From assembly GCF_036248255.1 (NCBI RefSeq), contig NZ_CP109178.1:8561001-8625000 (forward strand): a stretch of DNA of 64,000 nucleotides. Reading direction: 5' to 3'. Made by a program: the position numbers and the translations under genes. The DNA is from Streptomyces sp. NBC_01717. GTDB taxonomy: Bacteria > Actinomycetota > Actinomycetes > Streptomycetales > Streptomycetaceae. The notes beneath the pieces are model-generated. The model searched no databases and was not told where the DNA came from. It saw nothing but the letters and a program-made list of their open reading frames with translations. Numbering within the stretch: the stretch's first letter is position 1; every line of letters begins with the position of its first letter. Shown piece after piece: positions 45,417 to 54,176 of this stretch.

Positions 45417-45560
45417 GTTAAGTCCGTTTCTAGTAGTGGCCTCGTCCGGGTTGGGTGAGGAAGCCTTGGCGGGCGAGGCGGCTGTGGGTGGCGTTCATGT
45501 CTGGGTCGTCGGTGGGCAGCCGTGCCGTGCACGATCTGCTGGTAGGCGGTGCCTTGGTCG
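45417..45560 (-). pseudogene. Degenerate copy B of the IS accessory gene
   Basis: On the minus strand it reads PTDDPDMNATHSRLARQGFL then TQPGRGHY and a stop, a decayed version of the C-terminus of the accessory protein at 46208-46606 (PTDVPAMNVTRSRL, RQGFLTQPGRGLYQ). Both copies end at the same boundary sequence, GTT(A/G)AGTCCGT(T/C)TCT(A/G)G. It lies just upstream of the acetyltransferase gene. Confidence 0.7.
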
Positions 45561-45617
45561 TGAGGACCGAACCGAGATCGGATATTCGGTGTTCTGCCCG
45601 CCCCATGGGGACACAAG

Positions 45618-46211
45618 ATGGTGCGCATGACTTTGGCCATCCCCATACTGCACACCGCTCGCCTGCGGCTGCGCCCCTTCACCGACGCCGACGCGGACCG
45701 CCTCTTCGCGCTGCACAGCAGCACCTACGTGATGCGCTACTGGGACTCCCCGCCATGGAACGAACGGGCCCGCGCCGAGCGCTTCATCGCGATGTGCCGG
45801 AAGATGGCGGACGAAGGCACCGGGGCGCGGGTGGCCATCGACCGTGCTTCTGACGGGGCCTTCGTCGGCTGGTGCGGTCTGACCGGATGGAACCCGGACT
45901 ACCGCAGCGCGTCGTTGGGCTACGTCCTCGGCGAAGCGATGTGGGGCCACGGCTTCGCGACGGAGGCCGCGCACGCCTTGCTGCAGTGGGCATTCGACAC
46001 ACTGGACCTGAATCGAGTTCAGGCCGAGACCGATACGCGCAACGTGGCATCTGCCCGGGTCCTGGAGAAGATCGGATTCGTGCGTGAAGGGACGTTGCGG
46101 GAAGACTGCGTCGTGAACGGCGAGGTATCCGACTCGTGGGTGTTCGGGTTGATCGGGCGAGAGTGGCGGCCGTCGGCCGTGTCGATACCAGCCCGCGAAG
46201 AGCGGCGTTGA
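45618..46211 (+). CDS. GNAT acetyltransferase (RimJ/RimL type)
   Basis: 197 residues, start at 45618 or 45627. N-terminal LHTARLRLRPFTDADADRLF, then SASLGYVLGEAMWGHGFATE plus AAHALLQWAFDTLDLNRVQA, with the acetyl-CoA loop in GEAMWGHGFATEA, and ARVLEKIGFVREGTLRE. It fits the RimJ/RimL family that acetylates protein N-termini or small amines. It is bracketed by same-strand copies of an IS accessory sequence, and its stop codon lies inside the edge of the right-hand copy. Confidence 0.9.
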   Translation: MVRMTLAIPILHTARLRLRPFTDADADRLFALHSSTYVMRYWDSPPWNERARAERFIAMCRKMADEGTGARVAIDRASDGAFVGWCGLTGWNPDYRSASLGYVLGEAMWGHGFATEAAHALLQWAFDTLDLNRVQAETDTRNVASARVLEKIGFVREGTLREDCVVNGEVSDSWVFGLIGREWRPSAVSIPAREERR

Positions 46212-46606
46212 GTCCGTCTCTGGTAGAGACCGCGTCCAGGTTGAGTGAGGAAGCCTTGACGGGTGAGGAGTCCAAGGCGGCTGCGGGTGACGTTCATGGC
46301 CGGGACGTCGGTGGGCATGCCAAGGAGTTCGTACAGTTCGCGGACCCGGAACGCCTGATCGGGGTGGGTGTTGAAGGCATTCAGGATGGCCTGGTAGGCG
46401 GTGGCCGACTCGGGCGGTTCGGATTCGTGCCCGGTCGGGGCGAGTTCCGCGATGACCTTCCGAGTCGTGGCGAGTTCCGCTAGGTGCGCCTCGGCCTCGG
46501 CCAGGGCGGCGGTCAAGTGCGCGATCTGGTCGCGCAGTTCACCGGCCCGAGTGGTGGCCTTGTTCTGCCGGGCCTGGAGGTCCACCAGGAGTTCAGTGAC
46601 GTTCAC
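46208..46606 (-). CDS. IS5-associated accessory protein
   Basis: From a GTG at 46606 (VNVTELLVDLQARQNKATTR): a coiled-coil region (about 5-50) followed by a winged-helix-like module, SATAYQAILNAFNTHPDQAF, RVRELYELLGMPTDVPAMNV and SRLGLLTRQGFLTQPGRGLY. The GTG overlaps the stop of the upstream transposase gene (GTGA), so the two are translationally coupled. The natural stop is missing at the IS edge and the frame stays open into the acetyltransferase region. Such ORFs accompany some streptomycete IS5 transposases, and their role in transposition is unclear. Confidence 0.65.
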
Positions 46607-47147
46607 GCGGCCGCCTGAAGGCTGTCGCGCCAGGCCGGCGCGGGCGTGGTGAGGCGGCGGATCATGTTCGCGGTGGAGGCCCAGTAGACGCGTGAGTCGG
46701 AGTTGTCGGGCCGGTGGTCGTACTCTCGGGCCAGGCGCCGGTGCAGCATCAACGAGCCGTTGACCTGCTCGACCACCCACCGCTTCGGCTGCGGAACGAA
46801 GCCCTTGCCCTGGTCGCCGGGGTTGCGGCGGACGACGTCGACGGCGATGTCCAGCAGTGCGCCGTGGATGACGACTTCGTCCTTGAACCCCTGGTCCACC
46901 AGGGCCCTCTCCAAGCGGTTGCCGCACCGCTCGGCGGCCTGGTCGAGCAGAGACATGCCGGCTGCGTTGTCATGGCCGGATGCGGCCAGGACGACGACAC
47001 CGATGATCAACCCCAGAACGTCGACTGCGAGTCCGCGCTAGCGGCCAGGCGTCTTCCTGTTCGCGTCCAGTCCCGTCGTGGTCTTCGGAACCCCGCGGCC
47101 GCGCGCACGGACTGGGTGTCGATGACCACGAGGGGCGGGTCCTCCAA
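46603..47147 (-). pseudogene. IS5-family transposase, frameshifted
   Basis: Begins LEDPPLVVIDTQSVRAAAG (first catalytic Asp, DTQS). A frameshift between about 47040 and 47080 follows. It then continues LIIGVVVLAASGHDNAAGMS, ALVDQGFKDEVVIHGALLDI, FVPQPKRWVVEQVNGSLML and HRRLAREYDHRPDNSDSRVY, with the second Asp region in VDQGF and the Glu in VVEQVNG, ending QAAA at 46603. The N-terminal helix-turn-helix part before LEDPP is absent. Confidence 0.85.
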
Positions 47148-47149
47148 TC

Positions 47150-47363
47150 GGCGGGCTCTCCCTGCCTGCTGCGCGAGCGGGGTAAGGGCGAGCACGAGAA
47201 GCGGGTTGCCCCCGGACCGACGGTGCACTGTGCCGGCCTCCGGTGCGTCCGGAGCTGGGGAACCCTCCCTCGCGAGCAGGTGCAGGAACTCGGTACGGCT
47301 CAGGCGCTGGAGCACGAGTCGGTGTGCGGCGGCAGCGCCCTCGTAGACGTCTATGACGCGCAT
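47150..47363 (-). pseudogene. LuxR-type (LAL) regulator ATPase fragment
   Basis: VLQRLSRTEFLHLLAREGSP then VHRRSGGNPLLVLALTPLA. The GNP motif after a helix is typical of the AAA/STAND ATPase part of large LuxR regulators (usually GGNPLLV). Only about 70 residues survive before the IS5 transposase takes over, so the IS seems to have inserted into or replaced this gene. Confidence 0.55.
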
Positions 47364-47670
47364 CTCCCTGCTCAGCGCGACTACCTTCGTTACACCACTA
47401 CTGTATTGTTCGCAACAGTATCATTCAATACGATCTCGTGTTTAACTATTGGCCTGTGCGAATCCTCGGCCCTTGGCTCCCCGCCTCGGGCATTGCTTCT
47501 CTGGGGATTGCCCGTATCAACGCGCTCGAGAAGGGCGACGTGTTCGCGGACTCCTGTGCAGAGACGCCCACCGGCTGAGGCGTGAGGCCTGGCCGGCGGT
47601 GTCACAGATCGGGCGTCCGCCCGGTCTGCGAAAGCGACCCGATTCGGCGCCGTGGTGAGAAGGGTGGATC
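47364..47670. other. AT-rich regulatory-looking spacer
   Basis: About 300 bp between divergent units. Positions 47398-47450 are strikingly AT-rich for this genome and hold TACTGTATTGTTCGCAACAG followed by TATCATTCAATACG, with inverted TACTGT/ACAGTA arms. A short frame ending at 47578 is probably not a gene. GAGAAGGGTGG at about 47656-47666 is a good ribosome binding site for the patatin gene. Confidence 0.45.
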
Positions 47671-48738
47671 ATGAGGATTACTTGTTGCCGGAGAACAGCC
47701 TCATCGGCACGCCTTGGCTTCAGCGGGGGCGACTCGGCGAGTGGTCGTGGCCATCAGAGGCGTCGAACCACAACGGGCGACAAGGGGGCGCGTCCGCTGC
47801 CATCGAGCCACCCGCCCGGGGACCTGACGTCAGCGGGCTTGTGCGCCCTTCCCCGTCCCGTGGCCGCAGTGGTGGGCGCCGGTGGCGTGCTCGGAGCGGC
47901 GCATGTCGGTGTCGGGTACGCGCTGGAGGAGCGCGGATTCGTCCCGGACCTGATCGTCGGAACCTCGGTGGGCGCCCTCAACGGGGCAATCGCGGCCGCC
48001 CACCCCGACAGGGCAGCGCCGTGGCTGGACCACGTGTGGACTCGGTTGCGTCGCCGTGAGGTGTATCCGCTCGGCTCCCTGTCCTCACGGGCCAGCATCT
48101 TCACCGATCGCGGTCTGCGTCGGCTGATTGCTCGGGCTGGGCTGCCGTCGCGGATCGAGCAACTGGCGGTCCCGTTCGCCGCGGTGGCCATGGACCTGGT
48201 CACGGGTGCCCCGGTGCTGCTCGACCACGGAGACCTCGAGTCCGCGCTGCTGGCCAGCGCAGCCATTCCCGGGATGCTGCCCCCGGTGGATCGTGAGGGC
48301 CGGACGCTCGTCGACGGCGGGGTGATCGCCTATGTCCCGGTACTGGCGGCCCTGCAGGCCGGAGCGGCCAGCGTGGTGGTGCTGTCGACGGGGCCGGAGA
48401 GCTCGCCGTTGAGCTCAACCCTCCCGCGCCTACGTGCCAGTGCGATCGCCGCCAGGGCGGGACTGCTGCTGATGCACCATCAGATCGAGCGTGACCTGCA
48501 CGAGGTGTCCAAGCACATCCCGACCGTCGTGCTGCCGACCGGTGTCGAGACCTGGCCCGCCCCGTGGGACTTCGGACATTCCCAGCGGCTGATCAGCACC
48601 GCGTCCCTCACGGCGGGGCGCTTTCTCGACGGGCTGCGCATCAGTGGGCCTGGCCTGTATCGGGCCGACGTTCCTCCGGCGCCATCGGCCAGTCCGGGCG
48701 AGGCATCCACTTCCTCCGTATTGGGGGTCGCTCTGTGA
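47671..48738 (+). CDS. Patatin-like phospholipase/acyl hydrolase
   Basis: 355 residues as drawn. The first 60 are basic and low-complexity; a GTG at 47860 is an alternative start, but the ATG at 47671 has the better ribosome binding site. The patatin core has the oxyanion loop VVGAGGVLGAAHVGVGYALE, nucleophile Ser 99 in LIVGTSVGALNGA, and catalytic Asp 215 in TLVDGGVIAYVPV. It should hydrolyse acyl esters of lipids using the Ser-Asp dyad. Its stop overlaps the start of the glycosyltransferase gene, making it the first gene of a four-gene coupled operon. Confidence 0.9.
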   Translation: MRITCCRRTASSARLGFSGGDSASGRGHQRRRTTTGDKGARPLPSSHPPGDLTSAGLCALPRPVAAVVGAGGVLGAAHVGVGYALEERGFVPDLIVGTSVGALNGAIAAAHPDRAAPWLDHVWTRLRRREVYPLGSLSSRASIFTDRGLRRLIARAGLPSRIEQLAVPFAAVAMDLVTGAPVLLDHGDLESALLASAAIPGMLPPVDREGRTLVDGGVIAYVPVLAALQAGAASVVVLSTGPESSPLSSTLPRLRASAIAARAGLLLMHHQIERDLHEVSKHIPTVVLPTGVETWPAPWDFGHSQRLISTASLTAGRFLDGLRISGPGLYRADVPPAPSASPGEASTSSVLGVAL

Positions 48739-49958
48739 GTACCTTCGCGTTCCTCAACATCGCCATGCACGGGCACGTCAACCCGACGCTGCCCGTCGTG
48801 GCCGAGCTTGTTCGGCACGGCCACTCCGTCACGTACCACACCTCGCCCGCGTTCCGTGAGGAGATCGAGGCCACCGGCGCGACTGTGTGCCTCTACCCCG
48901 GGGGCGACCAGCCGCTTCCCGATCCGCCGATGCCCGTCACTCTGATGGAGGGGCTTGCGGGCACCGCCGTCCGCTTGCTGCCCGCCGTGCTCAGCGATCT
49001 GCGCCGCGTCCGGCCCGACGCGATCGTCCACGACAATGCCTGTTTGTGGGGCGCCGTCGCCGCCCGCGAACTCGACGTGCCGGCGGCGTCGTCGTTCACC
49101 ACGTTTGCGTTCAATCGGCGTGTGCCCAGCCCCACCCGCGGCTCGTGGGACCTGCTGGCCGCGGCGGCGGCTCGGCCCAGCAGCCTCCAGGGCTACCTGC
49201 GGTCACGCTGGGCGCTGCGCCGCCGCTTCGACACGCATGGGTTGCCACTGCTCGACTTGGGGAACGTCCGTCAGCCGCTCAATCTGGTCTACACCTCGCG
49301 GGCGTTCCAGCCTGCCGCCGAGGACTTCGACCAGTCCTACCGGTTCGTCGGCCCAAGCATCGGCGCCCGCCCGGTCGACCCGTCGTTCCCGGCCGATCGG
49401 CTGAAGGACCCGGTGCTGTACGCCTCGCTGGGCACCGTGTTCAACGCCGCTCCGCGGCTGCTGCGCAGTTTCGCCACCGCGCTCGCCCCGCTGGGCGGCA
49501 CCGTGATCGTCTCCACCGGGCAGACCGATCCCGCCGCGTTGGGTCCGTTGCCGGCGAACGTGATCGCCCGCCGCTTCGTGCCGCAACCGGAGGTGCTGGC
49601 CCGCGCGGCGCTGTTCGTCACCCATGGCGGGATGAACAGCGTCAACGAGGCCATGTACGCCGGGGTTCCGATGCTGGTGGTCCCGCAGGGCGCTGACCAG
49701 CCGATGGTGGCCCGTCGTATCGTCGAACTCGGCGCCGGCCTGTCGATCCGTACCCAGGACGTCACCAGGGGCTCCGTGCGGGTCCTCGCCCGGCGTCTCC
49801 TCGACGACCAAAGGTTCCGGGCAGCCGCGACCACCCTGCAGGTCGCCCAGCACGAGGCGGGTGGATTTGAGCGTGCCGCCGACGAACTCGAGCGGTACCT
49901 GCATGCGGCCGGCTCGGCCAGCCAGCCGGCTCCGGTCGCTCCGTCACAGCGAGGCTGA
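48735..49958 (+). CDS. MGT-type (macrolide/UDP) glycosyltransferase, GT1 family
   Basis: 407 residues from a GTG at 48735 overlapping the patatin stop (GTGA). N-terminal acceptor domain: FAFLNIAMHGHVNPTLPVVA, ELVRHGHSVTYHTSPAFREE. C-terminal nucleotide-sugar domain: LYASLGTVFNAAPRLLRSFA and FVTHGGMNSVNEAMYAGVPM then LVVPQGADQPMVARRIVE, the GT-B/GT1 donor signature of macrolide-inactivating and glycolipid transferases. The His of MHGHVN would be the catalytic base. The acceptor is unknown; patatin and hydrolase neighbours favour a lipid or lipid-like molecule over a polyketide. Confidence 0.92.
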   Translation: MSTFAFLNIAMHGHVNPTLPVVAELVRHGHSVTYHTSPAFREEIEATGATVCLYPGGDQPLPDPPMPVTLMEGLAGTAVRLLPAVLSDLRRVRPDAIVHDNACLWGAVAARELDVPAASSFTTFAFNRRVPSPTRGSWDLLAAAAARPSSLQGYLRSRWALRRRFDTHGLPLLDLGNVRQPLNLVYTSRAFQPAAEDFDQSYRFVGPSIGARPVDPSFPADRLKDPVLYASLGTVFNAAPRLLRSFATALAPLGGTVIVSTGQTDPAALGPLPANVIARRFVPQPEVLARAALFVTHGGMNSVNEAMYAGVPMLVVPQGADQPMVARRIVELGAGLSIRTQDVTRGSVRVLARRLLDDQRFRAAATTLQVAQHEAGGFERAADELERYLHAAGSASQPAPVAPSQRG

Positions 49959-49961
49959 GTG

Positions 49962-50447
49962 ATGTCACCTGTTGTTGTCGTCCTGCTGCTGTTCGCCGGG
50001 CTGTCGGAGGCCGTCGGCCGCATCCTTCCTCTGGTGGCGCGCCGGCCCGGCATGTCGCGGACCTTCGTGGCCGGGTTGCTGCTGCCCGGCGGCCTCGTCG
50101 AGGGTGCTGTGTTCGCGCTGTGGCCGCTGACCGCGTGGACCCTAGCCGAGCTGGTGCTGTCCACTCCGTCAGAGACGGGCTTGGTGTGGACACCAAGCCT
50201 GGTCGCCCCGCTGGTGCTTTCTGCCGTCCTTGCATTCCCCTTGCTCGGGCCGCTGCTCCACCTGCTGCTCCTTGTGGGGGTCGGGGCCGGTCTGGCCGGC
50301 CCGCTCGCCACGGCGACCGGACTGGGCTGGTGGGGCGCCGCCGGTTGCGTGGCCGTCGCCGGGGCCGGGCTCGGCGCCGCCGTAGAGGCGGTGCGGCGGA
50401 TGGTCGTGAGGATCAGTGCAGCTGGGGCACCGGAGGCGATGGCATGA
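49962..50447 (+). CDS. Membrane protein of the patatin/glycosyltransferase operon
   Basis: 161 residues starting MSPVVVVLLLFAGLSEAVGR; a GTG at 49959 is one codon earlier. About four hydrophobic helices. LSEAVGRILPLVARRPGMSR places a conserved-looking charged loop after helix 1. No family recognised. It begins 3 bp after the glycosyltransferase stop, and its own stop overlaps the next start (ATGA), so it is made in fixed ratio with its neighbours and may anchor or export the product. Confidence 0.75.
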   Translation: MSPVVVVLLLFAGLSEAVGRILPLVARRPGMSRTFVAGLLLPGGLVEGAVFALWPLTAWTLAELVLSTPSETGLVWTPSLVAPLVLSAVLAFPLLGPLLHLLLLVGVGAGLAGPLATATGLGWWGAAGCVAVAGAGLGAAVEAVRRMVVRISAAGAPEAMA

Positions 50448-51382
50448 ACGCCTTCCTGCTCTGGGTCTGCGCACTTGGGCCCGCTCTGCTCGCCGAAGCT
50501 CTGCTGGCCCGCTACGAGGTGCTGGCCTACAGCGCCGGCTGGCGGGCCCCTACCACCGAGCTCCCGGAGGGCCTGCCCTATGCCCGGGGTGCGGCCCCTG
50601 ACAGCCCCCCGGATGCCTACCTGGTCTACTTGGACGGGATCGGGAAACGCCGCGTCCGCGACACCCGGGACGGCGGCCAGCTGGTCAAGGCGCTGATCGC
50701 CGGAGCGCCGGAGCTGCGGGTGCTGGGTCAGGTGCAGCCCTACTCGCCGCTGGCAGACCCGCTCGCCGACAGGCCGGTGTGGGCGTGGCTGCGCCGCCGC
50801 ATCGGGCTGCTGCTGTTCCTGCACAACGTCATGCAGATCTTCGTCGCCGCCGACCACCGGTACCGCCCGCTTTACAACCGGGCCGTCGGCTGCCAGATCG
50901 CCACTCAGCTCCGGCTCGCCGGCTACCGGCCCGACAGCGGTATCCCTGTGGTGCTGCTCAGCTACAGCGGCGGCGCCCAGGTCGCCACCGGCGCTGTTGA
51001 CGAACTGCACACCCAGCTACGCTCCCCGCTCCTGCTGATCACGCTCGGTGGCTTCTACAACGGCGCCAACGACCTCACCCATGCCGAGCACGTGCATCAG
51101 CTCACCAGCGCGAGCGACTGGATTGAGCGGGTCGGCACCTGGATCTTCCCTCAGCGTTGGCGGCTGTTCCGCCGCAGCGGGTGGAACCGCGCCCGCCGCG
51201 CGGGGAAGATCACCGTGCATCGGCTCGACCCGGCCACCCACCTCGGGCCGCGTAGCTACATCAGCCCGCAGGCCCAGCTGCCCGATGGACGCAGCCACCT
51301 GGACCGCACCACCGACACCGTGATCGCGCTCATCCGCGCCCACCACAGCGCAACCGTGGCGACGGGGGATCGGTTGCCATGA
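50444..51382 (+). CDS. Alpha/beta-hydrolase-like membrane-associated protein
   Basis: 312 residues from the ATG at 50444. An N-terminal hydrophobic anchor (MNAFLLWVCALGPALLAEAL) is followed by DAYLVYLDGIGKRRVRDTRD, a hydrophobic stretch (RRIGLLLFLHNVMQIFVAAD) and the nucleophile elbow-like PVVLLSYSGGAQVATGAVDE (SxSGG). HRLDPATHLGPRSYISPQAQ near the C-terminus could supply the His. It resembles lipase-fold proteins of unknown substrate. It is the last gene of the coupled operon. Confidence 0.7.
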   Translation: MNAFLLWVCALGPALLAEALLARYEVLAYSAGWRAPTTELPEGLPYARGAAPDSPPDAYLVYLDGIGKRRVRDTRDGGQLVKALIAGAPELRVLGQVQPYSPLADPLADRPVWAWLRRRIGLLLFLHNVMQIFVAADHRYRPLYNRAVGCQIATQLRLAGYRPDSGIPVVLLSYSGGAQVATGAVDELHTQLRSPLLLITLGGFYNGANDLTHAEHVHQLTSASDWIERVGTWIFPQRWRLFRRSGWNRARRAGKITVHRLDPATHLGPRSYISPQAQLPDGRSHLDRTTDTVIALIRAHHSATVATGDRLP

Positions 51383-51491
51383 GGGCCTCGCCCGGAGCGC
51401 GCAGCGCAGGGTCAGACACGCTTCGCGCGAAGTCGACCTTGTCGGGTGCCTCCGCCGCGCCTCGTCTGCTGAATTACTCACGGAGGGGGCA

Positions 51492-52178
51492 ATGAGCGAA
51501 GGAGACCCTGGCCCCTGCCCGAACCACACCGCCGCCCGCCCCGTTGCCGCGGCCCGCGGGAGACGGCCCTCACAGGGCAGCGGCCGCCGCCCGGGACAGA
51601 GCAGCACCAGGACCCAGATCCTCACGGCCGCGCTCGAACTCTTCGCCACCAAGGGCTGTTCGGGCACCACGATGCGCGGGATCGCCCAGCAGGCGCAGGT
51701 GCACCCGGCGCTGATCCACCACTTCTTCAACAACAAGGACGGCCTCTTCCAGGACGCCGTTTCCTCCCGGATCGACATGTCCACCCTCTTCGACTCCCTC
51801 ACGGACGAGGAGGCGGAAGCCGGGCTGAAGAACCGCGGAGAGTGGATCGCCCGGACGTTCCTCTCCTTCTGGGAGGACGAGTCGACCCGCCCCGCATTGG
51901 TCGCCGTCTACCGGACCAGCCTGTCGGACGAGGCGACCACCAAGGCGTTCCGCGACCAGATCGAGGCAGCCTTCGCGTCGTGCCTGGGCCGGATCGCCCC
52001 TGAGGAGACCGAGCGGACACCGGCGTTCACGTCCCTGGTGTCCGCGCAACTGGCCGGCCTCGTCATGCAGCGCTACGTCCTCGCGGTGGAGCCGCTGGCC
52101 TCACTCGACTTCGCGGATCTGATGGAGTGGCTCGTCCCCGCCATCGAGGTCCACTTCGACCGGCTGCCCCAGGAGTAG
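51492..52178 (+). CDS. TetR family regulator
   Basis: 228 residues, preceded by a GGAGGGGG ribosome binding site. N-terminal basic extension (about 1-38), then the TetR helix-turn-helix RTQILTAALELFATKGCSGT, TMRGIAQQAQVHPALIHHFF and NNKDGLFQDAV. The C-terminal ligand domain resembles the TetR_C_ group (YVLAVEPLASLDFADLMEWL). It lies 109 bp downstream of the patatin/glycosyltransferase operon on the same strand and may regulate it. Confidence 0.9.
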   Translation: MSEGDPGPCPNHTAARPVAAARGRRPSQGSGRRPGQSSTRTQILTAALELFATKGCSGTTMRGIAQQAQVHPALIHHFFNNKDGLFQDAVSSRIDMSTLFDSLTDEEAEAGLKNRGEWIARTFLSFWEDESTRPALVAVYRTSLSDEATTKAFRDQIEAAFASCLGRIAPEETERTPAFTSLVSAQLAGLVMQRYVLAVEPLASLDFADLMEWLVPAIEVHFDRLPQE

Positions 52179-52245
52179 GCGGCTGAGGCGCCCTCGGGAG
52201 GGGCCACCGCCGCGGCCCGGTTCGGGCCCCCGCCTGCGCCGCTCC

Positions 52246-52860
52246 TCAGGCGGGTAGCGGCCGGTCTGCAGCGCGGCCCGGGCGGGGCGCACACAGGCTG
52301 GGGCGTGAGGGCCTGCTCGACATACGTGCCGGTATGGGTGATGACTGCGATCGCGGTGTTCGGCTCCGGAGCAAAGCAGATCGAGCAGGCGGCCGGAAGA
52401 TCGAATTCTCCCCGTCCTCCAGCGCTGAGCCGTGCGCTACCGGAATTAGTCGCAGTGCACCGGGCTTCAGCCCGGTGATGAGGCGATTCTGAGAAGTGCT
52501 CTGACCTGCGGGCTCGAGCGGACGGTTCTGCTGCTCGATGTACTGGCGGACGGTCGACAGCGGTGCCCCGCCCGCAGATCCGGCGAAGTACGAGCCGGGC
52601 CACAGGCGCTCGGCCTGCCAGTAGTGCCGGACCAGTTCGGGGTATTCCTGTCGGAGGCTGCGGGAGCTGACGTCCTTGAGGCTGTTGACCAGTTTGGACA
52701 GGGCGGTCTTGGGCGGGTAGTTCACGAGGAGGTGGACGTGGTTGTTCTCGCCGTTGAACTCGGTCAGCTCGCATTCGTAGTCGGTGCACACGGCGCGCGT
52801 GATCTCTTCCATGCGTTTGAGGTGGGTGTCGGTGAGGACCGTGTGCCGGTGCTTCGTCAT
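52246..52860 (-). CDS. tnpA: TnpA, HUH Y1 transposase of IS200/IS605
   Basis: From the ATG at 52860 (MTKHRHTVLTDTHLKRMEEI). It has the HUH pair HVHLL (His 41, His 43) in GENNHVHLLVNYPPK and nucleophile Tyr 107 in STVRQYIEQQNRP, the TnpA signature. Upstream sequence up to 52930 still encodes the usual opening (MTEYQNIRTGRH) but in a shifted frame near 52890, so about 24 N-terminal residues may be lost. At the other end the expected stop after EQQNRP is missing, and the frame continues through the left-end hairpin into flanking DNA for about 90 residues. Activity is doubtful. Confidence 0.85.
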   Translation of the reverse strand: MTKHRHTVLTDTHLKRMEEITRAVCTDYECELTEFNGENNHVHLLVNYPPKTALSKLVNSLKDVSSRSLRQEYPELVRHYWQAERLWPGSYFAGSAGGAPLSTVRQYIEQQNRPLEPAGQSTSQNRLITGLKPGALRLIPVAHGSALEDGENSIFRPPARSALLRSRTPRSQSSPIPARMSSRPSRPSLCAPRPGRAADRPLPA

Positions 52861-52949
52861 GAAAACGAAGTGTGCGTGAGGGACGAAAACGACAGTGTCG
52901 GCCGGTACGGATGTTCTGGTACTCGGTCATAACCCAGCTGGGTAGGGTG

Positions 52950-54176
52950 ATGGGCGTGCAGTTGAGGTATAGCTTCCGTCTGTACCCGAATGGTCCTCAG
53001 CGCTCGGCGCTGGCAAGGGCCTTCGGGTGTGCGCGGGTGGTCTACAACGATGCGCTTCGCGCCCGGGAGACTGCCCGTGCGGAGGGTGCGCCGTTCCCGA
53101 AGTCCGGGGACCTGTCCAGGCTGCTGATCACCGAGGCGAAGAGGACCACTGAACGGGCCTGGCTCGGTGAGGTGTCGGCTGTGGTGCTGCAGCAGTCCCT
53201 GCGGGATCTGGATACCGCGTACCGGAACTTCTTCGACGGCCTGGAGGGCAAGCGACCGCGCATGGGCGCTCCCCGTTTCAAGAGCGGTAAGGACAGCCGG
53301 CAGGCCGTCAGGTTTACCGCGAACGCCCGGTGGAAGATCACGGCCGGCGGTGACCTGTCCCTCCCGAAGATCGGCGACGTACGGGTCAAGTGGTCCCGCA
53401 CACTGCCGTCCGCCCCATCCACGGTGACCGTGGTCAAGGACGCGGCCGGGCGGTACTTCGCGAGCTTCGTGGTGCAGAGGGGCCCGGAAGAGATGCTGCC
53501 CGAGGTCGCCGGTCAGGTCGGTATCGACCTGGGGCTGTCGCACTTCGCGGTCCTCTCCGACGGCACAAAGATCGAATCCCCGCGCTTCTTGCGCCGGGCG
53601 GAGAAGAAGCTGAAGCGGGAACAGCGTCGTCTGTCCCGCAAGGCACAGGGCAGCAGCAACAGGATGAAGGCCCGGCTCAAGGTCGCTCGCGCTCACACAC
53701 GGGTGGCTGACGCGCGGCGCGAGTTCCACCACCAGCTCTCCACTCGGATCATCCGTGATAGCCAAGCGGTTGCCGTGGAGGACCTGGCGGTCAGGGGACT
53801 TGCCCGTACGCGCCTGGCGAAGTCCGTCCACGACGCTGGATGGTCGGCGTTCGTGGCGATGCTGGAGTACAAGGCTGCCCGGTACGGGCGCACCTTCGTG
53901 CGCATCGGCCGGTTCGAGCCGACCTCTCAGGTCTGCTGTGTGTGCGGCGTCAAGGACGGCCCCAAGCCCCTGCACGTCCGGGTGTGGGAGTGCGGGGCAT
54001 GCGGGGCCGTCCTGGACCGGGACATCAACGCGGCGGTCAACGTCGCCAAGGCCGCCGGACTGGCGGTGTCAGCCTGTCGAGCGCAGGTAAGACCGGGACT
54101 CGTCCCGGCGCAGCGCGAAGAAGCAGGAACCCACCGAGACGGTCACACGACCGTGGTAGGGATCCCCGGGGTTTAG
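52950..54176 (+). CDS. tnpB: TnpB, RNA-guided transposon endonuclease
   Basis: 408 residues from the ATG at 52950. RuvC-like catalytic residues are all visible: Asp 193 in GQVGIDLGLSHFAVLSDG, Glu 278 in QAVAVEDLAVRGLART, and the last Asp (about 358) in VLDRDINAAVNVAKA. The zinc ribbon is CCVC ... WECGACG (Cys about 329-351). A helix-rich RNA-binding segment (EKKLKREQRRLSRKAQGSSN) sits between. TnpB proteins cut DNA using an omega-RNA made from the element's right end. The stop codon TAG sits in the loop of the right-end hairpin. It appears full length and intact. Confidence 0.92.
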   Translation: MGVQLRYSFRLYPNGPQRSALARAFGCARVVYNDALRARETARAEGAPFPKSGDLSRLLITEAKRTTERAWLGEVSAVVLQQSLRDLDTAYRNFFDGLEGKRPRMGAPRFKSGKDSRQAVRFTANARWKITAGGDLSLPKIGDVRVKWSRTLPSAPSTVTVVKDAAGRYFASFVVQRGPEEMLPEVAGQVGIDLGLSHFAVLSDGTKIESPRFLRRAEKKLKREQRRLSRKAQGSSNRMKARLKVARAHTRVADARREFHHQLSTRIIRDSQAVAVEDLAVRGLARTRLAKSVHDAGWSAFVAMLEYKAARYGRTFVRIGRFEPTSQVCCVCGVKDGPKPLHVRVWECGACGAVLDRDINAAVNVAKAAGLAVSACRAQVRPGLVPAQREEAGTHRDGHTTVVGIPGV

